A DNA stretch of 64,000 nucleotides from Sporosarcina luteola (GCA_014204635.1 JACHLS010000016.1:1-64000); one strand, 5' to 3'. Shown: positions 34,003-43,714, numbered from the stretch's first letter. The notes: generated by a model not told the origin, from the sequence alone. A program made the numbers and translations.

Positions 34003-34413
34003 TTAATTCAACAAAGCAAATGCTACCAATGATCCTTTATCGCAAGATTGGAAGCTATTCTTTTCATAAAAATGTCTAACATCCGGTGCTTCTTCCGTTA
34101 AAAGAACTTTTTGCCGAACGTCTTTATATTTATTCAAAGTTTGCCGCATGAGTTGAGTCGCAATCCCTTGATTTTGATAAGCACTTAGAACAAGTATGTC
34201 TTGGATATAAATTATAGTTAATCCGTCACCGACAATACGAATGAGGCCGACTAACTCATCTCCATCCCAAGCCGTTAGTACATCCAATGATTGCAGAAGA
34301 GCTTGCTGTAATACTGTTATATCTTTCGTATAAGCATACCATTCAACATCATTGTATAACTTCTCCAATTCAACCACATTTACTTCTTTACTATTGCTTA
34401 AAGTTATCGTCAT
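34003..34413 (-). CDS. GNAT acetyltransferase
   Basis: 136-residue GNAT-fold protein with VLSAYQNQGIATQLMRQTL as acetyl-CoA loop and DVRHFYEKNSFQSCD near the C-terminus (the short form often annotated as YhaP/aminoglycoside-like). ATG 34413 after GGAGGAAAC. Single gene with its own terminator. Confidence 0.88.
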   Translation of the reverse strand: MTITLSNSKEVNVVELEKLYNDVEWYAYTKDITVLQQALLQSLDVLTAWDGDELVGLIRIVGDGLTIIYIQDILVLSAYQNQGIATQLMRQTLNKYKDVRQKVLLTEEAPDVRHFYEKNSFQSCDKGSLVAFALLN

Positions 34414-34676
34414 TTATGTTTCCTCCTCAAAATGTTAGTTTGAAGAGGTAGTCCATAATTTGTCCACTGTCTGATGCCTCCTTTAATTCCTGTATGATTA
34501 TGTATTTTTGACAGTTATGATCAACGTGCGGTTTCCTACTCACTATCATACTGAATTTTGACTGTTTTCACAATGAATAGTTCGACAGGCTAGCTTATTA
34601 AGGCCCCTCCTTAGGATGCCCTTCTATTAGATGATCTGTCCATATATCAAAGTCGCAAATAAATCCATTGCCCATT

Positions 34677-34886
34677 CTATTTTTTCTTTTTTTTATCGCC
34701 AAGATACTTCCACAGATGATAGATTGCCCAAAATGAGGCCGCATACAACAATAATAATAAATACGTAATCAATGTATTTGCCAACATTTCACTCGACGCT
34801 ACGATAGAGAAGACTACCAAGATCAGTAAGTATGGGCATAAAAGAATCCAATACCTCTTATCTTTAAATGTATCAAAACTAAACAT
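34677..34886 (-). CDS. Small membrane protein, 69 aa
   Basis: Two hydrophobic segments (residues ~13-32 and ~37-60) and a lysine-rich tail. ATG 34886 after GGGAGG. No family recognised. The 34414-34676 gap upstream of the next gene holds nothing coding. Confidence 0.72.
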   Translation of the reverse strand: MFSFDTFKDKRYWILLCPYLLILVVFSIVASSEMLANTLITYLLLLLYAASFWAIYHLWKYLGDKKKKK

Positions 34887-35020
34887 ACAACCCTCCCAGA
34901 CTGTTAACCAATTTAACAGAAAAACGTTTTCAACGCCTTTACCAATGGACTATGTTACTTTTGATTTGCATACGACTCAAGTAAACAAAAGTTACGGATC
35001 CGCTTTTCTTTAAAGACTTT

Positions 35021-35179
35021 CTACTCCTTCTCTTTCAAATACATCTTTTTCAATGTATTGTTTATATTTATGAGCGCGATTAATATAAAACCAAGCATGA
35101 TAAATGTGACCATTTCACCTGTAAAAAAAGAAACTACACCTAGAATCAAGGCATACAACGAATACATCCAATTATTCAT
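35021..35179 (-). CDS. Small membrane protein, 52 aa
   Basis: ATG 35179 after CAGGAGAGAGAGG, stop TAG at 35021-35023. Product MNNWMYSLYALILGVVSFF, then a second hydrophobic stretch (MVTFIMLGFILIALININ) and a charged KKMYLKEKE end. Two membrane helices; no family recognised. The good ribosome site and helical composition support a real gene. Confidence 0.65.
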   Translation of the reverse strand: MNNWMYSLYALILGVVSFFTGEMVTFIMLGFILIALININNTLKKMYLKEKE

Positions 35180-35430
35180 AAGAACCTCTCTCTCCTGCAG
35201 TTAGGTTACCAGTATTATACCAAATTTTCACCAGTTAATCTTCTCTTTAGACAGAATAGTAAAGCAGGACGTAAATAAGTCCCACTATTATATAAGGAGG
35301 CCCCCAACCATTCAGCACATTCACATGGAATGGTTTTTCTATTTCAAATACATTTAATTACAGGGGAACTTTCCTCCCCTGTCGTTGCTCTAATTGGTAA
35401 AGAGCCGCTCGGAAAGGGGGAGCACCAATT

Positions 35431-35958
35431 CTGAAAACATCGATTCCGGAGTCGATCCACTTAAAGCGAATTAAAAAGCAAGACATCGAAGCACTACTGA
35501 ATTGGTTTGAGGAAAGACAGTCAAAATTCTATAAAATTGGTTGGGCTTATTTGAAAGATCATCATGATATTGAAGATGTTTTTCACAATACCATCCTCAA
35601 AGTACATGAAAAAATAGGACAACTGCGGCAGGATGATTATTTTGAAACATGGGTGACATCCATCTTTATCAATGAATGCCGGGCAATTTATCGAAAAAAG
35701 AACAGGCAAGTGGCCGAATGTCCGCCTGAAACGGCAGATGAACGCCCAATCGAAGATCGGTTGGAACTCATGGAAAACTTAGATCAATTGGATAGCCACC
35801 ATAAGGAAGCCATCATTCTGAAATACCTTCAGGGCTATTCCCAGCAAGAGATTGCAGATATCGTAAACGTGCCTGTCGGGACGGTAAAGTCGAGATTATA
35901 TAGAGGGCTGTCAACATTGCGGAAACTAATGGAAGGCGGTGAAGGGAATGAACTGTAA
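35431..35958 (+). CDS. ECF-type RNA polymerase sigma factor
   Basis: About 175-residue sigma-70-family ECF factor. Region 2 (AYLKDHHDIEDVFHNTILKVHEKIG) and region 4 (HHKEAIILKYLQGYSQQEIAD, VPVGTVKSRLYRGL) are clear. The open frame has no ATG, GTG or TTG before region 2 that would leave the usual N-terminal helix; the reading frame continues upstream to GGAAAGGGGG at 35411-35420, 7-10 bases before ATT 35428 and CTG 35431. A rare start codon is therefore inferred; TTG 35551 would delete ~40 residues. The anti-sigma gene overlaps its end by 11 bases. Confidence 0.88.
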   Translation: MKTSIPESIHLKRIKKQDIEALLNWFEERQSKFYKIGWAYLKDHHDIEDVFHNTILKVHEKIGQLRQDDYFETWVTSIFINECRAIYRKKNRQVAECPPETADERPIEDRLELMENLDQLDSHHKEAIILKYLQGYSQQEIADIVNVPVGTVKSRLYRGLSTLRKLMEGGEGNEL

Positions 35959-37531
35959 CTATGCCCAGGATCAAATGCTGGATTATCTGGATGGAAGCCT
36001 AGATGAACATGAAAAAAAACAGTTTGAACTTCATTTGGAGGAATGCCAAGCGTGCAAAGAGGAATGTTCGAAGCTCAAACAGATCATTGCTTCGTTAGAA
36101 GAAGAAAGTGAGTCTATTCATGTTCCAACAGACCTCATGAGAAATGTGCGGTCATCTGTTGGAAGCTTAGGAACAATCAAAAGAAAGACGTTTCGTCATA
36201 CATCCCTGATCGCTGTTGCCGCTGCTCTCTTTCTAACCGTCTTCGTCGGCACGGCGATTGCGACGAATGGGTTTGCCACTTTCGCGGACTGGTGGAAAGA
36301 CTTTGGCAGCAAGCAGGAAGAGCAAGTGGAGAATTTTGTGCAGCAGGGCTTGGGCGACAAGGTGAATGTGAGTGCCGAGAGTAATGACATCAAAATTACG
36401 ATTACCGACGTCGTAGCAGATGATATGCAGACGCTTGTTTATTATGAAATAGAAGATCCTACGAACGAAAGTGAATATTTGATTGACTATATGAACGGGT
36501 TTAGGATGGACAATCAAGATCACTTATTCAATTCTGAACGGAAACCAAGTGATCCGCCTGTATACAGTCACATGCGATTGCCTTCGGAAAATCCTCATGT
36601 CTCCAAAGGCAGATTGGGCATGGCGCCTTTATTGAATGAAACAGGAACCATTCAGCTGACCTTGAACCAAATTCAGCAACTAGACGGAAGAGATGAAAAA
36701 GTTTCAAGCACTACAGTTCCCGAATATGTCGAAGGAGACTGGCATTTTGAGATCCCCGTCAAAAAACACCCGGCGATTATTCATGAGCTCAACGTGGAGA
36801 CAGCTTATGAGGGGAATCCGGTGATCATCGACAAGCTGACAATCGCTCCAACTGTTACAGTTCTTTCGTATCGTTATCGCAATGAGAGTCAAGATCGTAA
36901 GTTAGATGGCTTATCCATCTCGATTGCCGGGATTGAAAGTAAAGAAAACTATGTAACCGGAAGCGAATTTGATTTTGCGGGTGTGGGCAGTTCCACATAT
37001 CATAGCAACGGATGGAGTGAGATGAATGCAACATTTGAATCCCTTTATTTTGAGAACCCATCCTATGTAAAAGTCCATTTTGGAAAGATGGAATTTAACG
37101 TCAAGGAGAAAGCCGATTTCCCAATCAATCCGTCTAAACCGTTCCCGCAAACATTTACTTATTTAGGTACGAAAATCTCCATCGATAAAGTAGAGATCGG
37201 ACAACCGACTTTGATCACGATGAGTGAAGAACTGAATGCGAATCGTGTTTATCAATCACTCGACTTTCATTTTTCAGATGCAGATGATCATAACAAATTC
37301 ACCGGGGTTAACTATGACGGTTATATTATTGATAAGAATGGCAAGCAATATAAAGCTTATGAAAATTCCTATCGCATCAATGAACTGGAAGAACCGGTTC
37401 TCTATCCAACCGAGCATGAAATCCAGATTTCTAGGGAAGATGGAGCAGACTTCATTCCAGCCAAACTGTCGATCGACGGGTATAGAATGGTCGAGTATAT
37501 CGAAAAGGTTGTGGACATTTCATTGGATTGA
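35948..37531 (+). CDS. Anti-sigma factor with zinc-finger N-terminus, DUF4179
   Basis: 527-residue membrane protein. Residues ~3-45 hold the anti-sigma zinc domain with HxxxCxxC (HLEECQACKEEC). One membrane segment follows at about residues 85-107 (LIAVAAALFLTVFVGTAIAT). The large outside part matches DUF4179 (TDVVADDMQTLVYYEIED) with a C-terminal DUF5643-like domain. It would hold the sigma factor at the membrane until an envelope signal arrives. Translationally coupled to the sigma gene; terminator at 37539-37565. Confidence 0.92.
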   Translation: MNCNYAQDQMLDYLDGSLDEHEKKQFELHLEECQACKEECSKLKQIIASLEEESESIHVPTDLMRNVRSSVGSLGTIKRKTFRHTSLIAVAAALFLTVFVGTAIATNGFATFADWWKDFGSKQEEQVENFVQQGLGDKVNVSAESNDIKITITDVVADDMQTLVYYEIEDPTNESEYLIDYMNGFRMDNQDHLFNSERKPSDPPVYSHMRLPSENPHVSKGRLGMAPLLNETGTIQLTLNQIQQLDGRDEKVSSTTVPEYVEGDWHFEIPVKKHPAIIHELNVETAYEGNPVIIDKLTIAPTVTVLSYRYRNESQDRKLDGLSISIAGIESKENYVTGSEFDFAGVGSSTYHSNGWSEMNATFESLYFENPSYVKVHFGKMEFNVKEKADFPINPSKPFPQTFTYLGTKISIDKVEIGQPTLITMSEELNANRVYQSLDFHFSDADDHNKFTGVNYDGYIIDKNGKQYKAYENSYRINELEEPVLYPTEHEIQISREDGADFIPAKLSIDGYRMVEYIEKVVDISLD

Positions 37532-37538
37532 AAGGAAA

Positions 37539-37565
37539 ACGAAAGCCCTTTGCGGCTTTCGTCTT
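37539..37565 (+). terminator. Terminator of the sigma/anti-sigma unit
   Basis: ACGAAAGCC/GGCTTTCGT arms, CTTTCTT tail. Confidence 0.85.
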
Positions 37566-37724
37566 TCTTGTATTGCATATAGTTAAAATAGTAAAATAAA
37601 TTAAAAATTACGAGAGGTAGGAATTGTCATGTTGACGTCTAAATAACTTTAATCCTACTCCCGCGGACCCCCTATTTTTGTTTTGACGAATTAACGATAA
37701 AAACAAACTTACAGGAGGTACGTG

Positions 37725-38213
37725 ATGATTGAATTCCGTCAAATCACTTGGGATAATTTTGATGAGTGTATAAACTTGCAGGTAACAGATGAACAAAAGG
37801 GTTTCCTGGCATCCAATGTCTATAGTCTCGCCCAATCGTATATTGCTTTGCTAAATGATCATTTGCCAGCCATGTCTTTTGCCATTTATAACGAGGATAC
37901 GATGATAGGTTTTATCATAATGTATCATGATACTGCTGAAGAAAATGAATATGGCGATGAAGAAGCTTACGGTATCCTGCGTTTTATGATTGATAAGAAG
38001 TATCAGGGCAAGGGATACGGAACCAAAGCAATGAAAAAGGCTCTTGAATATATTCGGACTTTCCCGCAAGGCGAGGCAACAGCTGTCTACATTTCTTATG
38101 CCCCTAACAATAAGATCGCCAGACATCTCTATAGGAAATTTGGATTTAACGAGATCGGTATTGATAGAGAGGAAAATGATATGATCGCAAAACTCATCTT
38201 ACAAGAACCTTGA
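37725..38213 (+). CDS. GNAT acetyltransferase, BltD/diamine-type
   Basis: 162-residue GNAT: acetyl-CoA loop IDKKYQGKGYGTKAMKKAL, C-terminal NNKIARHLYRKFGFNEIG. The N-terminus (ITWDNFDECINLQVTDEQKGFLASNVYSLA) is like BltD/PaiA spermidine or diamine acetyltransferases. ATG 37725 after CAGGAGG. Single gene, terminator at 38232-38263. Confidence 0.88.
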   Translation: MIEFRQITWDNFDECINLQVTDEQKGFLASNVYSLAQSYIALLNDHLPAMSFAIYNEDTMIGFIIMYHDTAEENEYGDEEAYGILRFMIDKKYQGKGYGTKAMKKALEYIRTFPQGEATAVYISYAPNNKIARHLYRKFGFNEIGIDREENDMIAKLILQEP

Positions 38214-38231
38214 AAAGTGAGTTAGGCACTT

Positions 38232-38263
38232 GAAAGCTATTCCAATTGGAGTAGCTTTTTTTC
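38232..38263 (+). terminator. Terminator of the GNAT gene
   Basis: AAGCTATTCC/GGAGTAGCTT arms with one mismatch, six T. Confidence 0.8.
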
Positions 38264-38350
38264 ATACTGATACATAACACAAGAGGAACTTTTTCTACCC
38301 ACAAGCGTATAACCAGTAGTATTCATTTTTAGGAGGATGAAGGAAACATA

Positions 38351-38818
38351 ATGCGCAGTCTGGTTGTAACTATCATTAATTTGAACATTTTACTCTTTTC
38401 AAGTTTTGTGAGCTGGTACGAAGGGTCAACCCTCCTCAACACATCTTGGGAATGGGAGCATACAGCGATCTTTACCAAAATGCTAAAGGGAACAATTGAT
38501 TCACCTGATGCCATTTTGCCGATTGATCACTTTGTCTTTGCAGCTAAGTTTTCGCCTTTCTTCCCTTTACTCATGCTTATCTCAGGGTTTTTGCTATTGC
38601 GGCAGGCAGTTCACTGGTTAGGCAAAGGAAAGTGGCTTCCGATGATCATTTTTTATGGTTTTACCCTATTCAGTTCTATTGTCATAGTTATCCTGGTGAA
38701 GGACTCACCGACGGACGGTTTACAGGTGTTCTCGTATTTCTTTCTTGTACTAGCGGCTTTATTCCTTGGCCTGATTGTCTATCTCACGACGGGTAAAGTT
38801 AGAAAATCTAGTATCTAG
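38351..38818 (+). CDS. DUF4306-like membrane protein (YjdJ-like)
   Basis: 155 residues, four hydrophobic segments with a short loop near SWYEGSTLLNTSWEWE. Resembles the YjdJ/DUF4306 family by recall. ATG 38351 after AGGAGG. Function unknown. Confidence 0.7.
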   Translation: MRSLVVTIINLNILLFSSFVSWYEGSTLLNTSWEWEHTAIFTKMLKGTIDSPDAILPIDHFVFAAKFSPFFPLLMLISGFLLLRQAVHWLGKGKWLPMIIFYGFTLFSSIVIVILVKDSPTDGLQVFSYFFLVLAALFLGLIVYLTTGKVRKSSI

Positions 38819-38869
38819 GAGTCCCGTCTTATAATTAGTTTGAATTCAAGATAAATACCTTGCGAAACT

Positions 38870-38891
38870 TTCACTTGAGTAGTAAAGTGAA
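38870..38891. promoter_or_regulatory. MarR-type operator
   Basis: TTCACTT (38870-38876), 8 bases, AAGTGAA (38885-38891): an inverted repeat 27 bases before the MarR gene, in the likely promoter. Confidence 0.6.
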
Positions 38892-38917
38892 TAGTAGGAA
38901 AGGGAGTGAGGAACACT

Positions 38918-39361
38918 ATGCAAAGAAATACTCGCGGATCATTAATCTGGCTGCGGCTGACTCGATTCACCCATCAAAGTAATTTACTTTCCAATGAATT
39001 TTTAAAGCCATATGATTTAACAACCGCCCAGTTTGATGTACTCATGCAGATTTCAACATACGAGCCTTTAACACAAAGTGAGTTAGCTGAGAAGGTAACC
39101 GTGACGCAAGGCGGTATTTCGCGTATGCTCGCTCGCCTGGAGAAAGAAGGCCTCATTGAGCGCAAGCAGGATTGGAAAACTAAAACGATCTTATTGACCG
39201 GCAAAGGCCGGCAAAAATTAGAAAATGCCTTTGAGGCCCAGCTTGCATTTCAGTCCTCTTTCTTTGATGAATGTTTATCGGAGGAAGAGAAAAAAACGTT
39301 ATATACGCTCATGTCACGTGTGCATAAAAACAGTGAACAGAAGAAATTGCCGGATCGGTAA
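38918..39361 (+). CDS. MarR-family regulator (MhqR-like)
   Basis: 147-residue MarR-type winged helix: [20 protein letters not shown] and the wing [21 protein letters not shown] 38918 after AAAGGGAG. First gene of a four-gene unit with the dioxygenase, LLM monooxygenase and FMN reductase, as with MhqR, which senses quinones and catechols. It likely represses its own operon through 38870-38891. Confidence 0.9.
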   Translation: MQRNTRGSLIWLRLTRFTHQSNLLSNEFLKPYDLTTAQFDVLMQISTYEPLTQSELAEKVTVTQGGISRMLARLEKEGLIERKQDWKTKTILLTGKGRQKLENAFEAQLAFQSSFFDECLSEEEKKTLYTLMSRVHKNSEQKKLPDR

Positions 39362-39411
39362 TTTTTTTGCCCTATCACTTGATTAATCAATTGAAGGAGG
39401 AGGAACAAACC

Positions 39412-40356
39412 ATGTATTCCATTCCAGGACATCACCACATTTCAATGATTACGAAAAACGCCAAGCAAAATAACCGTTTTTACCGCGACGTACTTGGATT
39501 GCGACGGGTCAAACTGACGGTGAATCAAGATGATCCGTCGATGTATCACTTATTTTATGGAGACAAAACAGGCAGTCCGGGCACGGAGCTATCCTTTTTT
39601 GAAATGCCGTTTGTCGGAAGCACACACCGAGGTACAAATGCCATTACACGAATCGGTTTGCATGTTCCATCCGAGGCAAGCTTAGCTTTTTGGAAATCCC
39701 GTTTTGAAACATTTGGCGTACAACATAGCGATATCTCAACTTACGCAAACCGCCCTGCTCTTCACTTTGAGGACACAGAAGGCTTGCGCATGGTGTTGGT
39801 TCCGTCGTATGATGAAAAAATCGAACACTGGGAAACATGGGACCAATCATCCGTAACTGCTGAACATCAAATCCAAGGCATGGGACCGGTCGAAATCACA
39901 GTACGCCGGCTCGATAAGATAGGACGCACACTTACTGAACTATTCGGCTATGCCGAAGTGTCACGCACAAAAGAAGAAGCGATTTTTCAATCCATCAACG
40001 GAGAATTGTTTGGCGAAATCGTTGTAACAGCTATGGAAGGACCTGCTGAAAAACCAGGTCGAGGCAGTATCCATCATCTGGCCATTCGTGTAAAGGATGA
40101 AGAAGCGCTCGCCTACTACAATGAACAAGTACGAGCACGTGGCTTCCATTCATCCGGCATCGTGGATCGCTACTACTTCAAAGGCTTATACTTCCGTGAA
40201 TCAAACGGTATTTTGTTTGAAATTGCTACGGACGGGCCTGGTTTCACAATCGACGGACCCGTCGAAACGCTCGGTGAAAAGCTTGACTTGCCACCGTTCT
40301 TAGAAGGTCGCCGTACTGAAATCGAACAAAATCTACAACCAATCGAGGAGGACTAA
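39412..40356 (+). CDS. Ring-cleaving dioxygenase, glyoxalase family (MhqO-like)
   Basis: 314-residue two-domain VOC protein. The metal ligands fit GHHHISMITKN near residue 7, the mid HHLAIRV near residue 221 and a C-terminal Glu in FEIATDGPGF. Homologous by look to MhqA/MhqO-type (hydroquinone/catechol) ring-cleaving dioxygenases. ATG 39412 after GGAGGAGG. Feeds with the downstream monooxygenase in a probable aromatic detoxification pathway. Confidence 0.9.
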   Translation: MYSIPGHHHISMITKNAKQNNRFYRDVLGLRRVKLTVNQDDPSMYHLFYGDKTGSPGTELSFFEMPFVGSTHRGTNAITRIGLHVPSEASLAFWKSRFETFGVQHSDISTYANRPALHFEDTEGLRMVLVPSYDEKIEHWETWDQSSVTAEHQIQGMGPVEITVRRLDKIGRTLTELFGYAEVSRTKEEAIFQSINGELFGEIVVTAMEGPAEKPGRGSIHHLAIRVKDEEALAYYNEQVRARGFHSSGIVDRYYFKGLYFRESNGILFEIATDGPGFTIDGPVETLGEKLDLPPFLEGRRTEIEQNLQPIEED

Positions 40357-40358
40357 TT

Positions 40359-41414
40359 TTGGAACAATATCGTATTCGGCCATCAGATGGCATGGAATTC
40401 GGACTTTATTCATTAGGCGACCTCATCCCCAATCCGCTGACGGGTGAGTGTGTGCCAGCACAGCAGCGGATTCATGAATTGATCGAGGCAGCAAAGCTTG
40501 CGGAACAAGCTGGAATTGATGTGTTCGGTGTCGGCGAAAGCCATCAAACGTATTTCACAACACAAGCCCATACGGTTGTCCTCGGCGCGATCGCACAAGC
40601 GACAAACAATATTAAAATTACGAGCTCCGCAACTGTTTTAAGCGTATCGGACCCTGTCCGCGTTTACGAGGACTTTGCCACCATCGACTTGATTTCAGGC
40701 GGCCGCGCAGAAATCGTCGCTGGACGAGGTTCCCGTGTCGGTGCTTACCACTTGCTCGGTGTTGATTTACAAGATTATGAGGAGATTTTCGAAGAGAAAT
40801 TAGAGCTGTTGAAGAAAATCAATGAAGAGGAACGGGTGACATGGCAAGGCGAGTTTCGTCCTCCCCTTCAAAACGCACAGATCCTGCCACAACCCGTAAA
40901 TGGGACCCTACCCATCTGGCGTGCAGTTGGCGGACCGCCTGCCAGTGCAATTAAAGCCGGACATACGGGAATTCCGATGATGTTAACTACGCTTGGAGGC
41001 CCGGCCATCAATTTCAAGCACTCCGTCGATGCCTATCGGGAAGCGGCTGAACAGAGTGGATTTGACCCAACAACATTACCAGTCGCAACAACAAGCTTGT
41101 TCTACGTGGCGGATACGACCAAAGAGGCGCTTCAAGGCATGTATCCCCACCTCAATGGCGGTTTCATTGCCATCCGTGGCGCCGGCTATCCAAAACAGCA
41201 ATTCGCGCAAGCACCTGATACACGTGATGCCTTAATGGTAGGAAGCACACAGCAAATCATCGAAAAGCTTCTGTACCAACATGAACTGTATGGCATGCAG
41301 CGCTTCATGGCGCAAATCGACTTTGGAGGCGTACCTTTCGATAAGATCATGAAGAACATTGAACTGATCGGGAACGACATCATTCCGGCTCTGAAGAAAT
41401 ATACAGCCGATTAA
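40359..41414 (+). CDS. LLM-class flavin-dependent monooxygenase
   Basis: 351-residue luciferase-like oxidoreductase (TIM barrel). GVGESHQTYFTTQAHTVVLG, GSRVGAYHLLGVDLQDYEE and the FMNH2 contact segment GGRAEIVAGRGSRVG are typical. Starts at TTG 40359, only 2 bases after the dioxygenase stop, with GAGGAGG before it. It would use reduced FMN supplied by the product of the following gene to oxygenate an aromatic or other substrate. Confidence 0.9.
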   Translation: MEQYRIRPSDGMEFGLYSLGDLIPNPLTGECVPAQQRIHELIEAAKLAEQAGIDVFGVGESHQTYFTTQAHTVVLGAIAQATNNIKITSSATVLSVSDPVRVYEDFATIDLISGGRAEIVAGRGSRVGAYHLLGVDLQDYEEIFEEKLELLKKINEEERVTWQGEFRPPLQNAQILPQPVNGTLPIWRAVGGPPASAIKAGHTGIPMMLTTLGGPAINFKHSVDAYREAAEQSGFDPTTLPVATTSLFYVADTTKEALQGMYPHLNGGFIAIRGAGYPKQQFAQAPDTRDALMVGSTQQIIEKLLYQHELYGMQRFMAQIDFGGVPFDKIMKNIELIGNDIIPALKKYTAD

Positions 41415-41428
41415 CAGGAGGGATCCAG

Positions 41429-41995
41429 ATGAAGATAGTTGTATTGGCCGGCTCTATTGTAGGCTCCAAAACGAGGACTGCCGCAGCAGCAGCTGTTAGC
41501 CTGCTTAAGGACAACTACCCGCAACATGACGTCACTTTATTGGATCTGGCCGAGTATAGCATTCAGTTCAGTGACGGACGAAATTACTTTGAATACGACG
41601 GGGATACCAAATTGGTCACAGAGACGATCATGGAGGCAGACGCCTTGATCATTGGCACGCCAACGTTCCAAGCGTCCATTCCGGCAACATTGAAAAATAT
41701 TTTTGACCTTTTGCCCGTTAATGCTTTCCGCGATAAAGTCGTCAGCACGATCGTCACTGCAGGTACGCCCAAGCATTATTTAATGGTCGAGCAGCAATTA
41801 AAGCCGGTATTAGCCTATATGAAAGCCCATATCGTCCCTACGTATGTCTTTATTGAAGAAAAGGATTTTTTCCGTAAGGAGATTGTCAATGACGATATCC
41901 TGTTCCGCTTGGAGCGGCTAGTGGAAGATACCGTATTGACGGCGGAAGCATTTGAAGGAATTCGTCAGAAAAAAGACGCGGAATATGATTTTTAA
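41429..41995 (+). CDS. NAD(P)H-dependent FMN reductase
   Basis: 188-residue flavodoxin-fold reductase: phosphate loop GSIVGSKTRTAAA and GTPTFQASIPATLKNIFDLL. Last gene of the MarR operon, 14 bp after the monooxygenase. Supplies FMNH2, completing a two-component monooxygenase. Confidence 0.92.
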   Translation: MKIVVLAGSIVGSKTRTAAAAAVSLLKDNYPQHDVTLLDLAEYSIQFSDGRNYFEYDGDTKLVTETIMEADALIIGTPTFQASIPATLKNIFDLLPVNAFRDKVVSTIVTAGTPKHYLMVEQQLKPVLAYMKAHIVPTYVFIEEKDFFRKEIVNDDILFRLERLVEDTVLTAEAFEGIRQKKDAEYDF

Positions 41996-42066
41996 TTCGC
42001 AGAGCAAAAGGGAATTGTTAAGGATCTACTCCTTCCAATTCCCTCTTCATTTCCTGTTGCCTGTAC

Positions 42067-42747
42067 TTAAATCGCATCCATTTTGTCTACGTTACGAATT
42101 GTCCAGAACGCGATCAAGACGCCAATCGCTGCAAAAGCTAAAGCAACGTACATATTATCGGCGATTGGAAGCCATGGATTGCTTTGACTTAATACGGCTA
42201 CGATGAGTAAGGAAGAAATGATCGTTGCCGAGACGGATCGTTTACGCAAGCCGAAGTATAAAGGTATTAAACTAGCCCCAGCGGCTGCTATGGCGAACTT
42301 GAGCATACTCATGATTTCCAGAAGTAATCGCTGAACAGGTATTTCCTCCGTGGAGAGTTGGAACATATTATGGGCAATAGAATAAACCGTAGCTACGAAA
42401 ACACTTGAAATAGCGATTGTAATAAAAGTCAAAGTGCCTGCCAGTAGGAGTTTAGCTGCAATTAACTTCTTTCGTTGAATTGGGTACGTGTACATAAGAT
42501 ATATTGTTTTACTTCTATATTCATCTATGATTAACTTTGACAGTAATACAGCGGCGAATACAATGAATACGGCTCTTATCAGGGCTCCCAATATAACAAA
42601 CATTTCATCTAACGTAATTTTTTCGTCGTATTGAATAGGGATGATGAGAACAAGAATGAGCAGATTGGCAATGATCGCTCCAAGTCCATACCACTTCAAA
42701 CTTTCCTTTTTCATTTCAAGCCTTATTAAATTGAACAAATGATTCAC
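42067..42747 (-). CDS. ABC-2 type permease (bacitracin-type)
   Basis: 226-residue membrane subunit with six hydrophobic segments (IANLLILVLIIPI, FVVFAAVLLSKLI, GTLTFITIAISSVF and others) and the loop DEYRSKTIYLMYTYPIQRKK typical of BcrB/LanEG-like permeases. ATG 42747 with GGGAGG upstream. Works with the ATPase 50 bp upstream. Confidence 0.85.
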   Translation of the reverse strand: MNHLFNLIRLEMKKESLKWYGLGAIIANLLILVLIIPIQYDEKITLDEMFVILGALIRAVFIVFAAVLLSKLIIDEYRSKTIYLMYTYPIQRKKLIAAKLLLAGTLTFITIAISSVFVATVYSIAHNMFQLSTEEIPVQRLLLEIMSMLKFAIAAAGASLIPLYFGLRKRSVSATIISSLLIVAVLSQSNPWLPIADNMYVALAFAAIGVLIAFWTIRNVDKMDAI

Positions 42748-42796
42748 CTCCCTGTTTTTAGTAATTCAAAACGATGCTGCCCTTTTCTCCCGCTTA

Positions 42797-43714
42797 TCAA
42801 ACAGTGGAGGTTCCTACAAGATCCAAGAAATACTCCTCCAGATTCTTCACCTTTCTATTAATTGATTCGATTTCTATATCATTTAAGATCAACTCTTTTG
42901 AAATGGCGGTTTGTGTTACATTCGCATCATAAATCCGAATGGTCGAATCATCAACAACCTTATAGTTAGAGATCGCAAGCAGTTCCTCTAGTACATAACA
43001 AGCCTTTCTTTGATGAGGCGTCACCAACTCTATATATTCTGTATTTTGCTCACGAATGTCGTCCATTGAAATCTCTTTGATTAATTGTCCTTTGTTAATT
43101 ATGCCGATCGTATCAGCAAGTTGTTCAATTTCCCCTAAAATATGACTTGATATGAGCAACGTTATTCCATATTGCTTCGTAAGCATTTGGAATAGATTTC
43201 TGATTTCTTTAATACCAGAGGGGTCTAATCCATTGATCGGCTCATCTAAAATCAACAGTTCCGGTCTCGTCAGTATCGCTCTGGCAATCCCTAAACGTTG
43301 CTTCATGCCGAGAGAAAATTCTTTCACAGGCTTGTTATCAATGTTCTTTAACCCGACTAACTCGATTGTTTCATGGATTTCTTCTTGCTTATAATAGCCC
43401 ATGTATTCACAATGAAGCACTAAGTTATCAAACGCGCTTAATTTCTCGTAGAATATTGGGTATTCAATGATGTTCCCCATCCTTTTTAACAATTCAAAGG
43501 ATGAATGTGTTAACGTTTCACCTAGGATGTGGATTTCCCCTGCTGTTGGTTTAACCAGGTTTAACAACATTTTCATTAATGTTGTTTTTCCTGCACCATT
43601 GGGTCCAAGCAAGCCATATATCTCACCTTTTTTCACAGTCATATTCAGGCCAGATACAATTTCCTTTCCTTGAAACGCTTTTGTTAAGCCCGTTGTTTTA
43701 ATAGCAATGTCCAT
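42797..43714 (-). CDS. ABC ATPase, BcrA-like
   Basis: 305-residue ATPase: Walker A GPNGAGKTTLMK, signature FSLGMKQRLGIARAI, Walker B LLILDEPINGLD, switch His in SSHILGEIEQL. The ~90-residue C-terminal domain and overall look match BcrA-type peptide-antibiotic exporters. ATG 43714 after AAAGGAGG. Located downstream of a two-component system, the usual arrangement for antibiotic sensing and self-protection modules. Confidence 0.92.
   Translation of the reverse strand: MDIAIKTTGLTKAFQGKEIVSGLNMTVKKGEIYGLLGPNGAGKTTLMKMLLNLVKPTAGEIHILGETLTHSSFELLKRMGNIIEYPIFYEKLSAFDNLVLHCEYMGYYKQEEIHETIELVGLKNIDNKPVKEFSLGMKQRLGIARAILTRPELLILDEPINGLDPSGIKEIRNLFQMLTKQYGITLLISSHILGEIEQLADTIGIINKGQLIKEISMDDIREQNTEYIELVTPHQRKACYVLEELLAISNYKVVDDSTIRIYDANVTQTAISKELILNDIEIESINRKVKNLEEYFLDLVGTSTV

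Noticed and set aside
35361..35384. ECF-type autoregulatory promoter (GGAACTTT ... CGTT) before the sigma gene
   Set aside because: Spacing of 12-13 bases is too short for an ECF promoter; the same bases form a CAGGGG/CCCCTG hairpin, so the role is undecided.
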